Positions 31,083-42,160 of a DNA stretch of 64,000 nucleotides are shown here, piece after piece. The DNA is from Pseudomonas poae. GTDB taxonomy: Bacteria > Pseudomonadota > Gammaproteobacteria > Pseudomonadales > Pseudomonadaceae. How positions within the stretch are numbered: position 1 is the first letter of the stretch; every line of letters starts with the position of its first letter. The notes beneath the pieces were generated by a model. That model did not search any database and was not told where the DNA came from. It worked only from the letters and a program-made list of their open reading frames with translations. Both the position numbers and the translations under genes were made by a program. The stretch spans positions 372,001 to 436,000 of the forward strand of contig CP034537.1 in NCBI GenBank assembly GCA_004000515.1, in the 5' to 3' direction.

Positions 31083-32591
31083 ATGGCGCATAACGAAGCA
31101 GTCGACGTAGTACTGGTAGGGGCCGGCATCATGAGTGCCACCCTGGCCGTGCTGCTCAAAGAGCTCGACCCCGGCCTCAAGCTGGAAGTCGTTGAGCTGA
31201 TGGATTCGGGTGCCGCGGAGAGTTCCAACCCGTGGAACAACGCCGGTACCGGCCACGCCGGGCTGTGTGAGCTGAACTACACGCCGCAGGCCGCCGATGG
31301 TTCCATCGACATCAAGAAAGCCGTGCACATCAACACCCAGTTCGAGGTGTCGAAGCAGTTCTGGGCGTACCTGACCAAAAAAGGCACCTTTGGCTCGTCC
31401 AAGTCCTTTATCAGCCCGGTACCGCACCTGAGCTTCGTTCAGGGCGAAAAAGGCGTGTCTTTCCTCAAGAAACGCTTTGAGTCCCTCAGCCAGCACCACG
31501 CATTTTCGGACATGCATTACACCGAAGACCGTAGCGAGATGGCCGAGTGGATGCCGCTGATGATGCCGGGCCGCCCGCTCGACGAAAAAATCGCTGCCAC
31601 CCGCGTGCTTAACGGCACTGACGTCAACTTCGGCGCCCTGACCAACCAGCTGTTGGGTCACCTGACCAGCTCGCCAGATGCCCAGGTCAAATACTGCAAG
31701 CGCGTCACCGGCCTCAAGCGCAATGGCGACGGCTGGACCGTGAGCATCAAGGACGTCAACAGCGGCAACAGCCGTGAAGTGGACGCCAAGTTCGTCTTCC
31801 TCGGCGCCGGTGGTGCGGCACTGCCGCTGCTGCAAGCCTCGGGTATCGAAGAAAGCAAAGGCTTCGGCGGCTTCCCGGTCAGCGGTCAATGGCTGCGTTG
31901 CGACAACCCGGAAGTGGTCAAGCACCACCAGGCCAAGGTCTACAGCCAGGCCGCCGTGGGTTCGCCGCCGATGTCCGTGCCGCACCTGGACACCCGTGTA
32001 GTGGATGGCAAGAAATCCCTGCTGTTCGGGCCATACGCCGGTTTCACCACCAAGTTCCTCAAGCACGGCTCGTTCCTTGACCTGCCGATGTCGATTCGCG
32101 CCGGCAACATCGGCCCGATGCTGGCCGTGGCCCGCGACAACATGGACCTGACCAAGTACCTGGTCAGCGAAGTGCGCCAATCCATGGAGCAGCGCCTGGA
32201 ATCCCTGCGTCGCTTCTACCCTGAGGCAAAAGCCGAAGACTGGCGCCTGGAAGTGGCCGGCCAACGGGTGCAGATCATCAAGAAAGACCCGAAAAAAGGC
32301 GGCGTGCTGCAATTCGGCACCGAGCTGGTAGCGGCCAAAGACGGCTCGCTTGCGGCACTGCTGGGCGCATCCCCTGGGGCTTCGGTTACCGTTTCGATCA
32401 TGCTGGAACTGATCGAGCGCTGCTTCCCGCAGAAAGCTGCTGGAGAGTGGGCCGCCAAGCTGCACGAGATCTTCCCGGCGCGGGAAAAGGTCCTGGAAAC
32501 GGATGCCGAGCTGTATCGCAAGATCAACGCGCAGAACAACATCAGCCTGGAACTGGTTGAGCCTGCCGCCGAGACCGAGAGCTACGCTTGA
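31083..32591 (+). CDS. mqo: Malate:quinone oxidoreductase
   Basis: FAD-dependent peripheral membrane enzyme oxidising malate to oxaloacetate and reducing quinone; a main TCA-cycle malate oxidising step in pseudomonads. N-terminal FAD-binding motif [19 protein letters not shown], then [23 protein letters not shown], the family signature. 502 residues, intact frame. GGAGA lies 9-13 bases before the ATG. Monocistronic, with the long leader upstream and a terminator at 32644. The PA4642-family gene that follows convergently is its neighbour in PAO1 as well. Confidence 0.95.
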   Translation: MAHNEAVDVVLVGAGIMSATLAVLLKELDPGLKLEVVELMDSGAAESSNPWNNAGTGHAGLCELNYTPQAADGSIDIKKAVHINTQFEVSKQFWAYLTKKGTFGSSKSFISPVPHLSFVQGEKGVSFLKKRFESLSQHHAFSDMHYTEDRSEMAEWMPLMMPGRPLDEKIAATRVLNGTDVNFGALTNQLLGHLTSSPDAQVKYCKRVTGLKRNGDGWTVSIKDVNSGNSREVDAKFVFLGAGGAALPLLQASGIEESKGFGGFPVSGQWLRCDNPEVVKHHQAKVYSQAAVGSPPMSVPHLDTRVVDGKKSLLFGPYAGFTTKFLKHGSFLDLPMSIRAGNIGPMLAVARDNMDLTKYLVSEVRQSMEQRLESLRRFYPEAKAEDWRLEVAGQRVQIIKKDPKKGGVLQFGTELVAAKDGSLAALLGASPGASVTVSIMLELIERCFPQKAAGEWAAKLHEIFPAREKVLETDAELYRKINAQNNISLELVEPAAETESYA

Positions 32592-32595
32592 AGTC

Positions 32596-32637
32596 GTGAC
32601 GCAGAGCGTCACAGAGACATTCCCACGCAGAGCGTGG
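32596..32637. repeat. Two tandem short palindromes (GCAGAGC core)
   Basis: GTGACGCAGAGCGTCAC (32596-32612) and CCACGCAGAGCGTGG (32623-32637) share the core ACGCAGAGCGT and lie right after mqo. The second is one G short of a longer form (GTTCCCACGCAGAGCGTGGGAAC) common in pseudomonads, possibly another homopolymer error. Confidence 0.6.
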
Positions 32638-32643
32638 AACGAT

Positions 32644-32678
32644 CGCCCGCCCTCTGCATGAGGACGGGGCGTTTTTTT
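32644..32678. terminator. Rho-independent terminator after mqo
   Basis: CGCCC-CCTC stem with GAGG-GGGCG (CGCCCGCCCTC / GAGGACGGGGCG, one mismatch) and a T7 tract. It ends mqo before the convergent PA4642-family gene. Confidence 0.82.
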
Positions 32679-32689
32679 GCCTTGAAGAA

Positions 32690-32978
32690 TCAGCCGCGAG
32701 CGTTTTCGATCAGTTCGATGTACTCGTCCGCGTTGCGCTGGTCCTTGATCAGGTCAACGAAGGTCTGGCCATGCTCGTCCTTGCCGTCGAGGTCCAGGCC
32801 GGCTTCCTTGAAAAAAGCCCAGGAAGCGCTCAAAGTCATCGATACGCAGGCCACGGTAGGCCTTGATCAGCTTGTGCAGGGACGGGGAAGTCGCGTCGAC
32901 CGGCTCGAAGTCCAGGAACAACTTGATCTGATCGTCGCCGATTTCGTCGCCAATCACCTGTTTCTTATCTTTACGCAT
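32690..32978 (-). CDS. PA4642 family protein (one frameshift)
   Basis: 95-residue acidic protein starting MRKDKKQVIGDEIGDDQI. An extra A in the A6 at 32811-32816 breaks it; removing one gives FERFLGFFKEAGLDLDGKD and an end of YIELIENARG. Start at 32978 has GGAG. It matches the uncharacterised PA4642 family next to mqo in other pseudomonads. Function unknown. Confidence 0.8.
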
Positions 32979-33059
32979 TACCGACTCCAGCCTGCAGACA
33001 TTTTTCACGGGAAAGGCAGTTTACCTGCGGGGCACAGGCTTCGGAAACAATGAAGATTC

Positions 33060-33152
33060 AATGTGGGAGCGGGCTTGCTCGCGAATGCGCAGTGTCAGTC
33101 GACACATGCTTGGCTGGCACACCGCTTTCGCGAGCAAGCCCGCTCCCACATT
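33060..33152. repeat. REPIN (GTGGGAGCGGGCTTG family)
   Basis: Left arm ATGTGGGAGCGGGCTTGCTC and right arm GAGCAAGCCCGCTCCCACAT enclose an inner stem (GCGAATGCGCAGTGTCAG... / ...GGCACACCGCTTTCGC). Located between the PA4642-family gene and a secreted hypothetical protein gene. Confidence 0.9.
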
Positions 33153-33171
33153 TAGTCCTTCTGTGCCCTGG

Positions 33172-33657
33172 CTATTTTGTACGAACGACACCGGTGTGCA
33201 AATCCGCCCAGATGTGGCCGTTGGCATAACTGAGGAACTGGACGTACACCGTGTCATTACGCAGCAAATCGACAATCACGCGGTATTGGGCCACCGGATA
33301 CGACAAAGTCAGGGTCTTGCTCTTGTCGTCATAAACCGGTTTTTTCAGGCTTTTACTCTCGGCATCAAAGTTGAGTACAACCTGCGCGATGGTGGCACCT
33401 TTGTTCAGCGACTTGCCCTTGAGGCGAATCATCAGCGGCGAGGTCACCGGAATCGGTTGCTGGCTGGATTGGCGCTGGTTACCCACGACCACGGCGTACT
33501 CGGTGACTTGCAACAGTTGTTGCTGGTCCGGGTTTTCGGCGCGCAGGGTCAGGTCGTCCGCTGGCAGGAATTGGCTGTGCATCGGCGCAGGCGCTGCGGC
33601 GAGGGGCAAGCTGAGGGTCAGCGCCAAGGCAGCGCAGGTGCGTATCAACAGGCTCAT
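33172..33657 (-). CDS. Exported hypothetical protein (PA4643-like)
   Basis: 161 residues with a cleavable signal peptide (LLIRTCAALALTLSLPLAAA). The mature part is beta-rich (LLQVTEYAVVVGNQRQ, TVYVQFLSYANGHIWADLHTG). Start at 33657 has GGAG. Position between the PA4642-family gene and wbuC-hpt matches PAO1. Family function unknown. Confidence 0.7.
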   Translation of the reverse strand: MSLLIRTCAALALTLSLPLAAAPAPMHSQFLPADDLTLRAENPDQQQLLQVTEYAVVVGNQRQSSQQPIPVTSPLMIRLKGKSLNKGATIAQVVLNFDAESKSLKKPVYDDKSKTLTLSYPVAQYRVIVDLLRNDTVYVQFLSYANGHIWADLHTGVVRTK

Positions 33658-33692
33658 GGGCCGCTCCGAAGAAGGTGGCCGAGCACTGTAGC

Positions 33693-34159
33693 TTAATCGA
33701 ACTGGGCGAGCATCCAGCGTTGATACTCGGCGACACCGCCATCGCCTTCGCGGGGCGCCCAGTCGGCCATTTCGCCCTCGCCCACCGGACGATAAGGCCC
33801 GGCCTTGCACTCGAACATCACGGTATCGGGCTCCAGCACCACCAGGCCATGGAACACACCCGGCGGCAGATCAACACCCGAACATTCACCGCCGGCCTGC
33901 ATCACACGCTTGGCGACCACCTCGCCGGTTTCGCTGAACACCAACAAGCCCAAGCGGCCCTGCAGCACCAGCAACGTTTCCGCCTTGTCCGCACTCAAGT
34001 GGCGATGGGGCGGCACGTAGGTCGTAGGTTGCAGGCCCACGGCCAAGCGATGGCACGGCTCATCCATCTGGTGAAAATTATGGTGATGACGGCCACGGGG
34101 CTCTCGCCCGCTTTCTCGGCCAATTCGGCAAACAGCGTCTGATCAAGAAAGCGGGTCAT
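33693..34159 (-). CDS. WbuC family cupin-fold metalloprotein (one frameshift)
   Basis: About 155 residues. A missing C at 34097-34100 separates the N-terminal MTRFLDQTLFAELAEKAGESP from RGRHHHNFHQMDEPCHRL. The cupin core PPHRHLSADKAETLLVLQGRLGL and the second motif LPPGVFHGL give likely metal ligands. Named after WbuC of O-antigen loci; biochemical role unknown. Ends 36 bp from the exported protein gene and begins 4 bp after the hpt stop, so it is co-transcribed with hpt. Confidence 0.82.
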
Positions 34160-34162
34160 CAC

Positions 34163-34720
34163 TTACATTCCTTTAACGGCGTAGATACCGTTGGCGTTGC
34201 GCCAGTAGCCTTTGTAATCCATACCGTAACCGAAGATGTAGCGGTCGATGCACGGCAGGCCGACGTAATCGGCTTTAAGGTCTGGACGAGCCTTGCGGTC
34301 GTGGTCTTTGTCGATCAGCACAGCGGTGTGCACTTTACGTGCGCCAGCGTGTTTGCAGAAGTCGATGATCGCGCCCAGGGTGTGACCTTCATCGAGGATG
34401 TCGTCGATGATCAGCACGTCACGGTCGATGAACGACACTTCCGGCTTGGCTTTCCAGAACAGGTCGCCGCCGCTGGTTTCGTTGCGATAACGGGTGGCGT
34501 GCAGGTAGGACGCTTCCAGCGGAAATTGCAGATGAGTCAGCAATTTGCCGGCGAAGATCAGGCCACCGTTCATCACACAGAAAACCACCGGGTTGGTGTC
34601 GGCCATTTCGCGGGTGATGTGTGCGCCGACCTCGGCGATCGCTGCTTCGACTTGCGCTTCGGTGTACAGGCAGTCAGCCTCGCGCATGATTTGACGGATA
34701 TGCTCGAGATCAGCGGACAT
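34163..34720 (-). CDS. hpt: Hypoxanthine(-guanine) phosphoribosyltransferase
   Basis: Purine salvage enzyme: PRPP plus hypoxanthine or guanine to IMP or GMP. 185 residues with the PRPP loop LIIDDILDEGHT near residue 105. Start at 34720 with TTGGAGAG. Divergent from upp across 163 bp, so purine and pyrimidine salvage share a promoter region. Known name in pseudomonads is hpt (PA4645). Confidence 0.92.
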   Translation of the reverse strand: MSADLEHIRQIMREADCLYTEAQVEAAIAEVGAHITREMADTNPVVFCVMNGGLIFAGKLLTHLQFPLEASYLHATRYRNETSGGDLFWKAKPEVSFIDRDVLIIDDILDEGHTLGAIIDFCKHAGARKVHTAVLIDKDHDRKARPDLKADYVGLPCIDRYIFGYGMDYKGYWRNANGIYAVKGM

Positions 34721-34837
34721 GGCGCTCTCCAAGGGGGTGCTGTGGCAAGAAAAGCGGGCGAAGGTACGCTTCTCGTGCGCTCCGATCAAGCCTTAATGGA
34801 CTAACGTACTAGATGTCTATAGGACAACACCCTCGGA

Positions 34838-34849
34838 TAGATTAATCTA
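34838..34849. promoter_or_regulatory. Palindrome TAGATTAATCTA in the upp leader
   Basis: A perfect 12-bp palindrome 35 bp before upp, followed by GGCCGG and a T6 tract. It may be an operator or part of a terminator-like attenuator controlling upp. No regulator is identified. Confidence 0.35.
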
Positions 34850-34883
34850 GGCCGGTTTTTTGCCCGCCGCCGGAGCCTTTCCC

Positions 34884-35522
34884 ATGCCCACTCGCGAGAT
34901 CCGCCACCCGCTGATCCGACACAAGCTCGGCCTTATGCGCCGCGCCGACATTAGCACGAAGAATTTCCGTGAGCTTGCTCAGGAAGTCGGAGCGTTGCTC
35001 ACTTACGAAGCCACCAAGGATTTGCCCCTGGAAACCTACGAGATCCCCGGTTGGGCCGGTCCCGTCCAGGTGGAAAAAATCGCTGGTAAGAAAATCACCG
35101 TGGTCCCGATCCTGCGGGCCGGTATCGGCATGCTCGAAGGCGTACTCAGCCTGATCCCGGGCGCCAAAGTCAGCGCCGTAGGCGTGGCCCGCAACGAGGA
35201 AACGCTGGAGGCCCACACCTACCTGGAAAAACTCGTCCCGGAAATCGACGAGCGCCTGGCCATGATCATCGACCCGATGCTCGCCACCGGCAGCTCCATG
35301 GTTGCCACCATCGACCTGCTGAAAAAAGCCGGCTGCAAAGACATCCGCGCCATGGTGCTGGTGGCCGCGCCGGAAGGTATCGCCGCTGTCGAGAAAGCCC
35401 ACCCGGATGTGCAGATCTACACCGCCTCCATCGATGAGCGCCTCAACGAACACGGCTACATCATCCCAGGCCTGGGCGATGCCGGTGACAAGATCTTTGG
35501 CACTAAGCAGAAGGACGCGTGA
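34884..35522 (+). CDS. upp: Uracil phosphoribosyltransferase
   Basis: Converts uracil and PRPP to UMP. 212 residues; PRPP site [10 protein letters not shown] near 130 and the uracil-binding C-terminal [14 protein letters not shown] at 34884 with CCGGAGC upstream; an earlier in-frame start is unlikely. uraA starts 3 bp after the stop, forming a salvage operon that takes up and traps uracil. Confidence 0.95.
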   Translation: MPTREIRHPLIRHKLGLMRRADISTKNFRELAQEVGALLTYEATKDLPLETYEIPGWAGPVQVEKIAGKKITVVPILRAGIGMLEGVLSLIPGAKVSAVGVARNEETLEAHTYLEKLVPEIDERLAMIIDPMLATGSSMVATIDLLKKAGCKDIRAMVLVAAPEGIAAVEKAHPDVQIYTASIDERLNEHGYIIPGLGDAGDKIFGTKQKDA

Positions 35523-35524
35523 GC

Positions 35525-36798
35525 ATGCAGGATGAATTCAACGACCCGCTTTGGCGCCAGATCTGTCTGGCGCACAAATGCTCTTCGTGGCATTTGGCGC
35601 GCTGGTGTTGATGCCGCTGATCACAGGTCTTGATCCAAACGTCGCACTGTTCACCGCAGGCCTGGGCACGCTGTTGTTCCAGGTGGTGACAGGGCGGCAG
35701 GTGCCGGTTTTCCTGGCATCGAGCTTCGCCTTCATCACCCCGATCATTCTCGCCAAGCAGCAATTCGGCCTGGCGGCGACCATGGGTGGGGTGATGGCAG
35801 CCGGTTTCGTCTACACCTTCCTGGGCGCTGCCGTGAAGATCAAGGGCACCGGCTTTATCGACCGGCTGCTGCCGCCGGTGGTGATCGGCCCGGTGATTAT
35901 CTCCATTGGCCTGGCGATGGCGCCGATTGCGGCGAACATGGCGATGGGCAAGGGCGGCGACGGTGCCGAGCTGATCCCCTACAAGACAGCGATGCTGATC
36001 TCGATGCCAGCGCTGCTGACCACCTTGATCGTGGCAGTGTTCGGCAAGGGCATCTTCCGCCTGGTGCCGATCATCTCCGGCGTGCTGGTGGGCTTTGCCA
36101 TGTCGTTCTACTTTGGCGTAGTCGACACCGCAAAAATCGCTGCTGCACCGTGGTTCGCCCTGCCCCACTTCACCGCGCCGGAGTTCAACTGGCAGGCGAT
36201 CCTGTTTATCGTCCCGGTGGCCCTGGCCCCGGCGATCGAACACATCGGTGGCGTGATTGCGGTGGGCAGCGTGACTGGTCGCGACTACCTGAAGAAGCCT
36301 GGCTTGCATCGCACCCTACTGGGTGACGGTATCGCCACCACGGCCGCCGGCCTGTTTGGCGGCCCGCCGAACACCACCTACGCCGAAGTGACAGGCGCAG
36401 TGATGCTGACCAAGAACTACAACCCGAAGATCATGACCTGGGCGGCAGTGTTTGCCATCAGCCTGGCATTCATCGGCAAGTTCGGCGCGTTGCTGCAGAG
36501 CATCCCGGTACCGGTGATGGGAGGGATTCTGTGCCTGCTGTTCGGCTCGATTGCTGCGGTGGGGATGAACACCTTGATTCGCCACAAGATCGACCTGGGC
36601 GAAGCGCGCAACCTGGTGATTGTGTCTGTGACATTGGTGTTCGGGATTGGCGGTGTCTTGGTAGGTACCGGTACCGGCCCAGATGACTTCGGCCTCAAGG
36701 GCATTGCCCTGTGTGCGGTGGTAGCGATTGGTTTGAACTTGCTGCTACCGGGCAATGATGGCTGGAAGAACAAGAAGTCGGATGAGCCGCTGCTCTAA
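35525..36798 (+). CDS. uraA: Uracil permease UraA (one frameshift)
   Basis: Proton-coupled uracil importer of the NCS2 family, about 12-14 helices. The N-terminus MQDEFNDPLWRQIL is separated from the rest by a missing C near 35573; restored it reads LSGAQMLFVAFGALVLMPL. Family motifs include PVALAPAIEHIGGV (the substrate-binding Glu) and GGPPNTTYAEV. About 424 residues. Co-transcribed with upp. Confidence 0.92.
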
Positions 36799-36817
36799 CT
36801 GGCACAACGCAGAACCA

Positions 36818-36850
36818 AATGTGGGAGCAAGCCCGCTCCCACATTTTTTA
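36818..36850. terminator. REP-derived terminator between uraA and hisC
   Basis: GTGGGAGC-AAGCCC-GCTCCCAC stem with a T7 tract on the plus strand. It is a shortened REP copy (a GGGC of the usual arm is missing) sitting between convergent uraA and hisC. Confidence 0.82.
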
Positions 36851-36865
36851 GACCTTCGGTGTGGC

Positions 36866-37918
36866 TTAGAGCTCACCGAGCCCATCAATCAGCGCCTGGT
36901 TCTGCTCCGGCGTACCAATGCTGATCCGCAGGAACTGGGCAATCCGCTCCTGCTTGAAGTGCCGCACGATCACACCCTGCTCACGCAACTTGGCCGCCAG
37001 GCCGGCAGCGTCGTGCTTGGGGTGCCGGGCGAAGATAAAGTTGGCCGCCGATGGCAACACCTCAAAACCCTTCCCTTCCAGCTGCGCAACAACCTGCTCA
37101 CGGCTGTCGATAACCAGTCGGCACGTCTTGTCAAAATGCTCACGGTCCTCGAACGCCGCCGCTGCGCCAACAATCGCCAGGCGATCCAGCGGATACGAGT
37201 TGAAGCTGTTCTTGACCCGCTCCAGCGCCTCGATCAGGTCCGGGTGGCCCACGGCCAGACCCACGCGCAAACCGGCCAACGAGCGCGATTTAGACAGGGT
37301 CTGAGTCACCAGCAGGTTCGGGTAGCGATCCACCAGGCTGATAGCCGTTTCGCCACCGAAGTCGATATACGCCTCATCAACCACCACCACCGAATCCGGG
37401 CTGGCCTTGAGGATCTGCTCCACCGCCTCCAGCGCCAGCACGCAGCCGGTCGGCGCGTTCGGGTTGGGGAAGATGATGCCGCCGTTGGGCTTGGCATAGT
37501 CCGCTACGCGGATCTGGAACTGCTCGTCCAGCGGCACCGGGTCGGACTTGATGCCGTACAGGCCGCAGTACACCGGGTAGAAGCTGTAGCTGATATCCGG
37601 GAACAGCAGCGGCAAGTCGTGCTGGAACAGGCCGTGGAAGATGTGCGCTAGGACTTCGTCCGAACCATTGCCGAGGAACACTTTACCGGCGTCGATCCCG
37701 TAGTACTTGGCCACGGCCTGCTTGAGCAGGTCGCTGTTAGGGTCCGGGTACAGACGCAGGTTGTCGTTCAATTCCGCCTGCATCGCGGCCAACGCCTTGG
37801 GCGAAGGGCCGTAGGGGTTTTCGTTGGTGTTGAGCTTGACCAGCTTGGTCAGCTTGGGTTGCTCACCCGGTACGTAAGGCACGAGGTCCTTGACGAAGGG
37901 GCTCCAGAATTTGCTCAT
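36866..37918 (-). CDS. hisC: Histidinol-phosphate aminotransferase HisC
   Basis: PLP-dependent aminotransferase of histidine biosynthesis, 350 residues, fold type I. The PLP lysine is in [14 protein letters not shown] near residue 215 and the PLP phosphate site in GNGSDEVL. Intact. It follows hisD by 3 bp and hisG by a further gene, giving the hisG-hisD-hisC order of pseudomonads. Confidence 0.95.
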   Translation of the reverse strand: MSKFWSPFVKDLVPYVPGEQPKLTKLVKLNTNENPYGPSPKALAAMQAELNDNLRLYPDPNSDLLKQAVAKYYGIDAGKVFLGNGSDEVLAHIFHGLFQHDLPLLFPDISYSFYPVYCGLYGIKSDPVPLDEQFQIRVADYAKPNGGIIFPNPNAPTGCVLALEAVEQILKASPDSVVVVDEAYIDFGGETAISLVDRYPNLLVTQTLSKSRSLAGLRVGLAVGHPDLIEALERVKNSFNSYPLDRLAIVGAAAAFEDREHFDKTCRLVIDSREQVVAQLEGKGFEVLPSAANFIFARHPKHDAAGLAAKLREQGVIVRHFKQERIAQFLRISIGTPEQNQALIDGLGEL

Positions 37919-37921
37919 GCC

Positions 37922-39238
37922 TTACTCTCCCTTGACGATGCGATATTCGGCGCTGCGTGCGTGCGCGCTCAGCGACTCACCACGGGCCAGCACCGAGGCA
38001 GTCTTGCCCAACTCGGAGGCGCCCTGCGGGGAGCAAAAGATGATCGACGAACGCTTCTGGAAGTCATACACCCCCAGTGGTGACGAAAAACGCGCAGTAC
38101 CGGACGTCGGCAGCACGTGGTTCGGGCCAGCGCAGTAGTCGCCCAGGGCTTCGCTGGTGTGGCGGCCCATGAAGATCGCACCGGCATGACGAATCGATGG
38201 CAACCAGGCTTGCGGGTCGGCTACCGACAGCTCCAAGTGCTCCGGCGCGATGCGGTTGGCCACTTCGATGGCTTGTTCCATGTCGCTCACCAGAATCAAA
38301 GCGCCACGGCCATTAATCGACTTTTCGATGATTTCGGCGCGCTCCATGGTCGGCAGCAACTTGTCGATGCTGGCGGCGACCTTGTCGAGGAACTCGGCAT
38401 CCGGGCTGACCAGGATCGCCTGGGCGTCTTCGTCGTGCTCGGCCTGGGAGAACAGGTCCATGGCGATCCAGTCCGGGTCGGTCTGGCCGTCACACACCAC
38501 GAGGATTTCCGAGGGGCCGGCGATCATGTCGATACCAACTTGGCCAAACACGTGGCGCTTGGCAGTGGCGACATAGATATTGCCCGGGCCAACCACCTTG
38601 TCGACCTTCGGCACGCTTTCGGTGCCGTAGGCCAGGGCAGCAACGGCCTGGGCGCCACCGATGGTGAACACACGGTCGACACCGGCGATGCAGGCAGCGG
38701 CCAGCACCAGCTCGTTGATTTCGCCGCGCGGGGTCGGTACCACCATGACCACTTCGGTCACGCCGGCGACTTTGGCGGGGATGGCGTTCATCAATACCGA
38801 CGACGGGTAAGACGCTTTACCGCCCGGCACGTACAGGCCAGCACGATCCAGCGGCGTGACTTTCTGGCCCAGTACCGTGCCGTCGGCCTCGGTGTAGCTC
38901 CAGGAGTCCTGCTTCTGCTTTTCGTGATAGCTGCGCACACGCGCTGCGGCCACTTCCAGGGCTTCACGCTGCGGCGCAGTGATGCGGGTCAGGGCCAGTT
39001 CCAGGCGTTCGCGGGGCAGGATCAGGTCGGACATGGACTTCACGTCCAGGCCATCGAACTGCCGAGTGAAGTCCACCAGCGCTGCGTCACCGCGCTCACG
39101 CACGGCCTTGATGATGTCGAGCACCCGCTGATTGACCGAATCGTCGGACACGCTTTCCCAGCTCAGCAGATGATCCAGATGATGGGCGAAATCCGGGTCG
39201 GCAGCGTTGAGTCGGGCAATTGCAGTGGACGTGGTCAT
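37922..39238 (-). CDS. hisD: Histidinol dehydrogenase HisD
   Basis: Zinc-dependent NAD+ enzyme doing the last two steps of histidine synthesis (histidinol to histidine). 438 residues; signature [17 protein letters not shown] near residue 210, DMIAGPSEI, and the C-terminal catalytic PEHLEL and GPNHVLPT. Intact frame. 128 bp lie between it and hisG, with a hairpin at 39340-39360. Confidence 0.96.
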   Translation of the reverse strand: MTTSTAIARLNAADPDFAHHLDHLLSWESVSDDSVNQRVLDIIKAVRERGDAALVDFTRQFDGLDVKSMSDLILPRERLELALTRITAPQREALEVAAARVRSYHEKQKQDSWSYTEADGTVLGQKVTPLDRAGLYVPGGKASYPSSVLMNAIPAKVAGVTEVVMVVPTPRGEINELVLAAACIAGVDRVFTIGGAQAVAALAYGTESVPKVDKVVGPGNIYVATAKRHVFGQVGIDMIAGPSEILVVCDGQTDPDWIAMDLFSQAEHDEDAQAILVSPDAEFLDKVAASIDKLLPTMERAEIIEKSINGRGALILVSDMEQAIEVANRIAPEHLELSVADPQAWLPSIRHAGAIFMGRHTSEALGDYCAGPNHVLPTSGTARFSSPLGVYDFQKRSSIIFCSPQGASELGKTASVLARGESLSAHARSAEYRIVKGE

Positions 39239-39339
39239 AGCGAGGGCCTCAATAGAAATGGCAAAAACTCAGGCGCCCTAAACTAGCAGTCGTTTCCGCT
39301 TGGGCACCTGAGAATTCTGGCTATGAGGCGGATAGACGG

Positions 39340-39360
39340 GCGTAGCCTTTCAGCTACGCG
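39340..39360 (-). terminator. Hairpin between hisG and hisD
   Basis: GCGTAG-CCTTTCAG-CTACGC stem just after the hisG stop on the minus strand, without a T-run. It could reduce or tune hisD-hisC transcription, or protect a hisG 3' end. Confidence 0.35.
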
Positions 39361-39366
39361 GGTAGG

Positions 39367-40002
39367 TCAACCGCGGTGTCGCGACTCCACTGCCTTGCGC
39401 AGGATGTCGATCAACGCCTGGATACGGGCGTGCTGCATCTTCATCGATGCTTTGTTGACGATCAGGCGGGAGCTGATATCGGCAATAAATTCTTGCGGTT
39501 CAAGACCGTTGGCACGCAGGGTGTTGCCGGTGTCGACTACGTCGATGATCTTGTCGGCCAGGCCGATCAGCGGTGCCAGCTCCATCGAGCCGTAGAGCTT
39601 GATGATGTCGACCTGACGGCCTTGCTCAGCGTAGTAACGCTTGGCAACGTTGACGAACTTGGTGGCAACCCGCAGGCGCCCCTTGGGCTCGACATCACCA
39701 ACACGGCCGGCAGTCATCAGCTTGCACAGGGCAATACGCAGGTCCAGAGGCTCGTACAAGCCCTGGCCGCCGTACTCCATCAACACGTCTTTACCGGCGA
39801 CGCCCAGGTCGGCCGCACCATGCTCAACGTAGGTCGGCACGTCGGTAGCCCGCACGATCAACAGGCGAACGTCGTCCTGGGTCGTCGGGATGATCAGCTT
39901 GCGGCTCTTGTCCGGATTCTCGGTCGGCACGATGCCCGCTTCAGCCAGAAGCGGCAAAGTGTCGTCAAGGATGCGGCCCTTGGACAGTGCGATGGTCAAC
40001 AT
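39367..40002 (-). CDS. hisG: ATP phosphoribosyltransferase catalytic subunit HisG (short form)
   Basis: First committed step of histidine synthesis. 211 residues, the short HisG form that lacks the C-terminal ACT-like regulatory domain and needs HisZ as its partner; hisZ is not in this window. N-terminal [18 protein letters not shown] and PRPP site [14 protein letters not shown] are visible. Intact. Followed by hisD and hisC, preceded by a REPIN and murA. Confidence 0.94.
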   Translation of the reverse strand: MLTIALSKGRILDDTLPLLAEAGIVPTENPDKSRKLIIPTTQDDVRLLIVRATDVPTYVEHGAADLGVAGKDVLMEYGGQGLYEPLDLRIALCKLMTAGRVGDVEPKGRLRVATKFVNVAKRYYAEQGRQVDIIKLYGSMELAPLIGLADKIIDVVDTGNTLRANGLEPQEFIADISSRLIVNKASMKMQHARIQALIDILRKAVESRHRG

Positions 40003-40110
40003 GGGAAACGTCAGTCCTTCATCAGGCTATTGCTGTCCGGTCGCAAACGGCGCCAGACACAGATCGAGGCCATTACAGCCTCGATTTGAAACAAATTCAC
40101 AGCAAGCTTT

Positions 40111-40207
40111 TGTAGTGAGCGGGCTTGCCCCGCGCTGGGTTGCGTAGCGACCCTAGAATCTTTGGAGCGCTGCGCACTCCAGCGCGGGGCAAGCCCGCTC
40201 ACTACAA
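40111..40207. repeat. REPIN (TAGTGAGCGGGCTTG family)
   Basis: Left arm GTAGTGAGCGGGCTTGCCCC and right arm GGGGCAAGCCCGCTCACTAC, with CGCGCTGGG / CTCCAGCGCG extending the stem. It sits between murA and hisG. Same subfamily as 16026. Confidence 0.9.
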
Positions 40208-40214
40208 ACAGCAA

Positions 40215-41479
<1,265 letters not shown>

Positions 41480-41502
41480 AAGAATCTCGACGCCTTGGGG
41501 GC

Positions 41503-41743
41503 TCAGGTGCGCTCGGCCCAGGCCGCGCGGCTGAAAAAATTTCATAGTGACCGCATGGATGCTGCCATCGGTGATCCATGGGTTCAAATGGGCATAGATC
41601 TGCTGCTGACGCTTGACCGGGCTCAATGCCGCCAGTTCATCGCTAATCACGTTCAGCTGGAAATTGCAGCCTTCGCCTTCAACTGCAACCTCAGTATCCG
41701 GCAGCTTTCCTTCAAGGAAGCTCTTAACTTCTAGGGCCTGCAT
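41503..41743 (-). CDS. ibaG: BolA-family protein IbaG (YrbA) (one frameshift)
   Basis: Small BolA-like protein of 79 residues, MQALEVKSFLEGKL at the start, with KRQQQIYAHLNPWITDGSIHAVTMKFF, the BolA/IbaG nucleic acid- and Fe-S-binding fold. IbaG interacts with monothiol glutaredoxins and relates to iron and acid stress in other bacteria. One extra A at 41534-41539 extends the frame; removing it gives FFSRAAWAERT and a stop. Just upstream of murA. Confidence 0.85.
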
Positions 41744-41789
41744 GCTCAACCTCTATCGGCGCCCAGTGCGCACGGGTCGCACATCATAC

Positions 41790-41843
41790 AAAAAAGCCCC
41801 GCGCCTGCGAACCCCGCATAGCAGGACTCTGACGGGGGCTTCT
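41790..41843. terminator. Rho-independent terminator between mlaB and ibaG
   Basis: AAGCCCC ... GGGGGCTT outer stem with an inner GCGCCTGC / GCAGGA stem, flanked by A6 and CTTCTTAATAA. It would end the mla operon before ibaG-murA, which would then have its own promoter. Confidence 0.7.
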
Positions 41844-41855
41844 TAATAATGTGTA

Positions 41856-42160
41856 TTAAGGATGCGCCAACAGCTCGGTCAGACCGGAAACTTCGGCAAT
41901 TTCGCGCATGTCTTCAGGCAATGCACGGATGCTGACCGTTTTTTGGCCGCCTCGGCATCTCGCATGAAGCACAGCAGCAACGACAAACCCACGCTGCTGG
42001 ACTTGGTCACCGCCGAGCAATCCAGCACCAGCTCAGGCGCAGTACTGGTCTTGATCAATGCCTGGCCATGCTTTCGCAGGCCTGGCCCGCTGCGGTAATC
42101 CAGCACGCCACTGATGTACAGCTGGCCTGCATCGCCAAGACGAACAGCCGACTCGGTCAT
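41856..42160 (-). CDS. mlaB: Phospholipid transport STAS-domain protein MlaB (one frameshift)
   Basis: Cytoplasmic STAS subunit of the MlaFEDB ABC complex, stabilising MlaF. About 101 residues, MTESAVRLGDAGQLYI, with the conserved SSSVGLSLLL. One missing A in the T6 at 41939-41944 breaks it; seven As give AAKKTVSIRALPEDM and an end of LTELLAHP. The start overlaps the mlaC stop (ATGA). Last gene of the mlaFEDCB operon. Confidence 0.88.
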
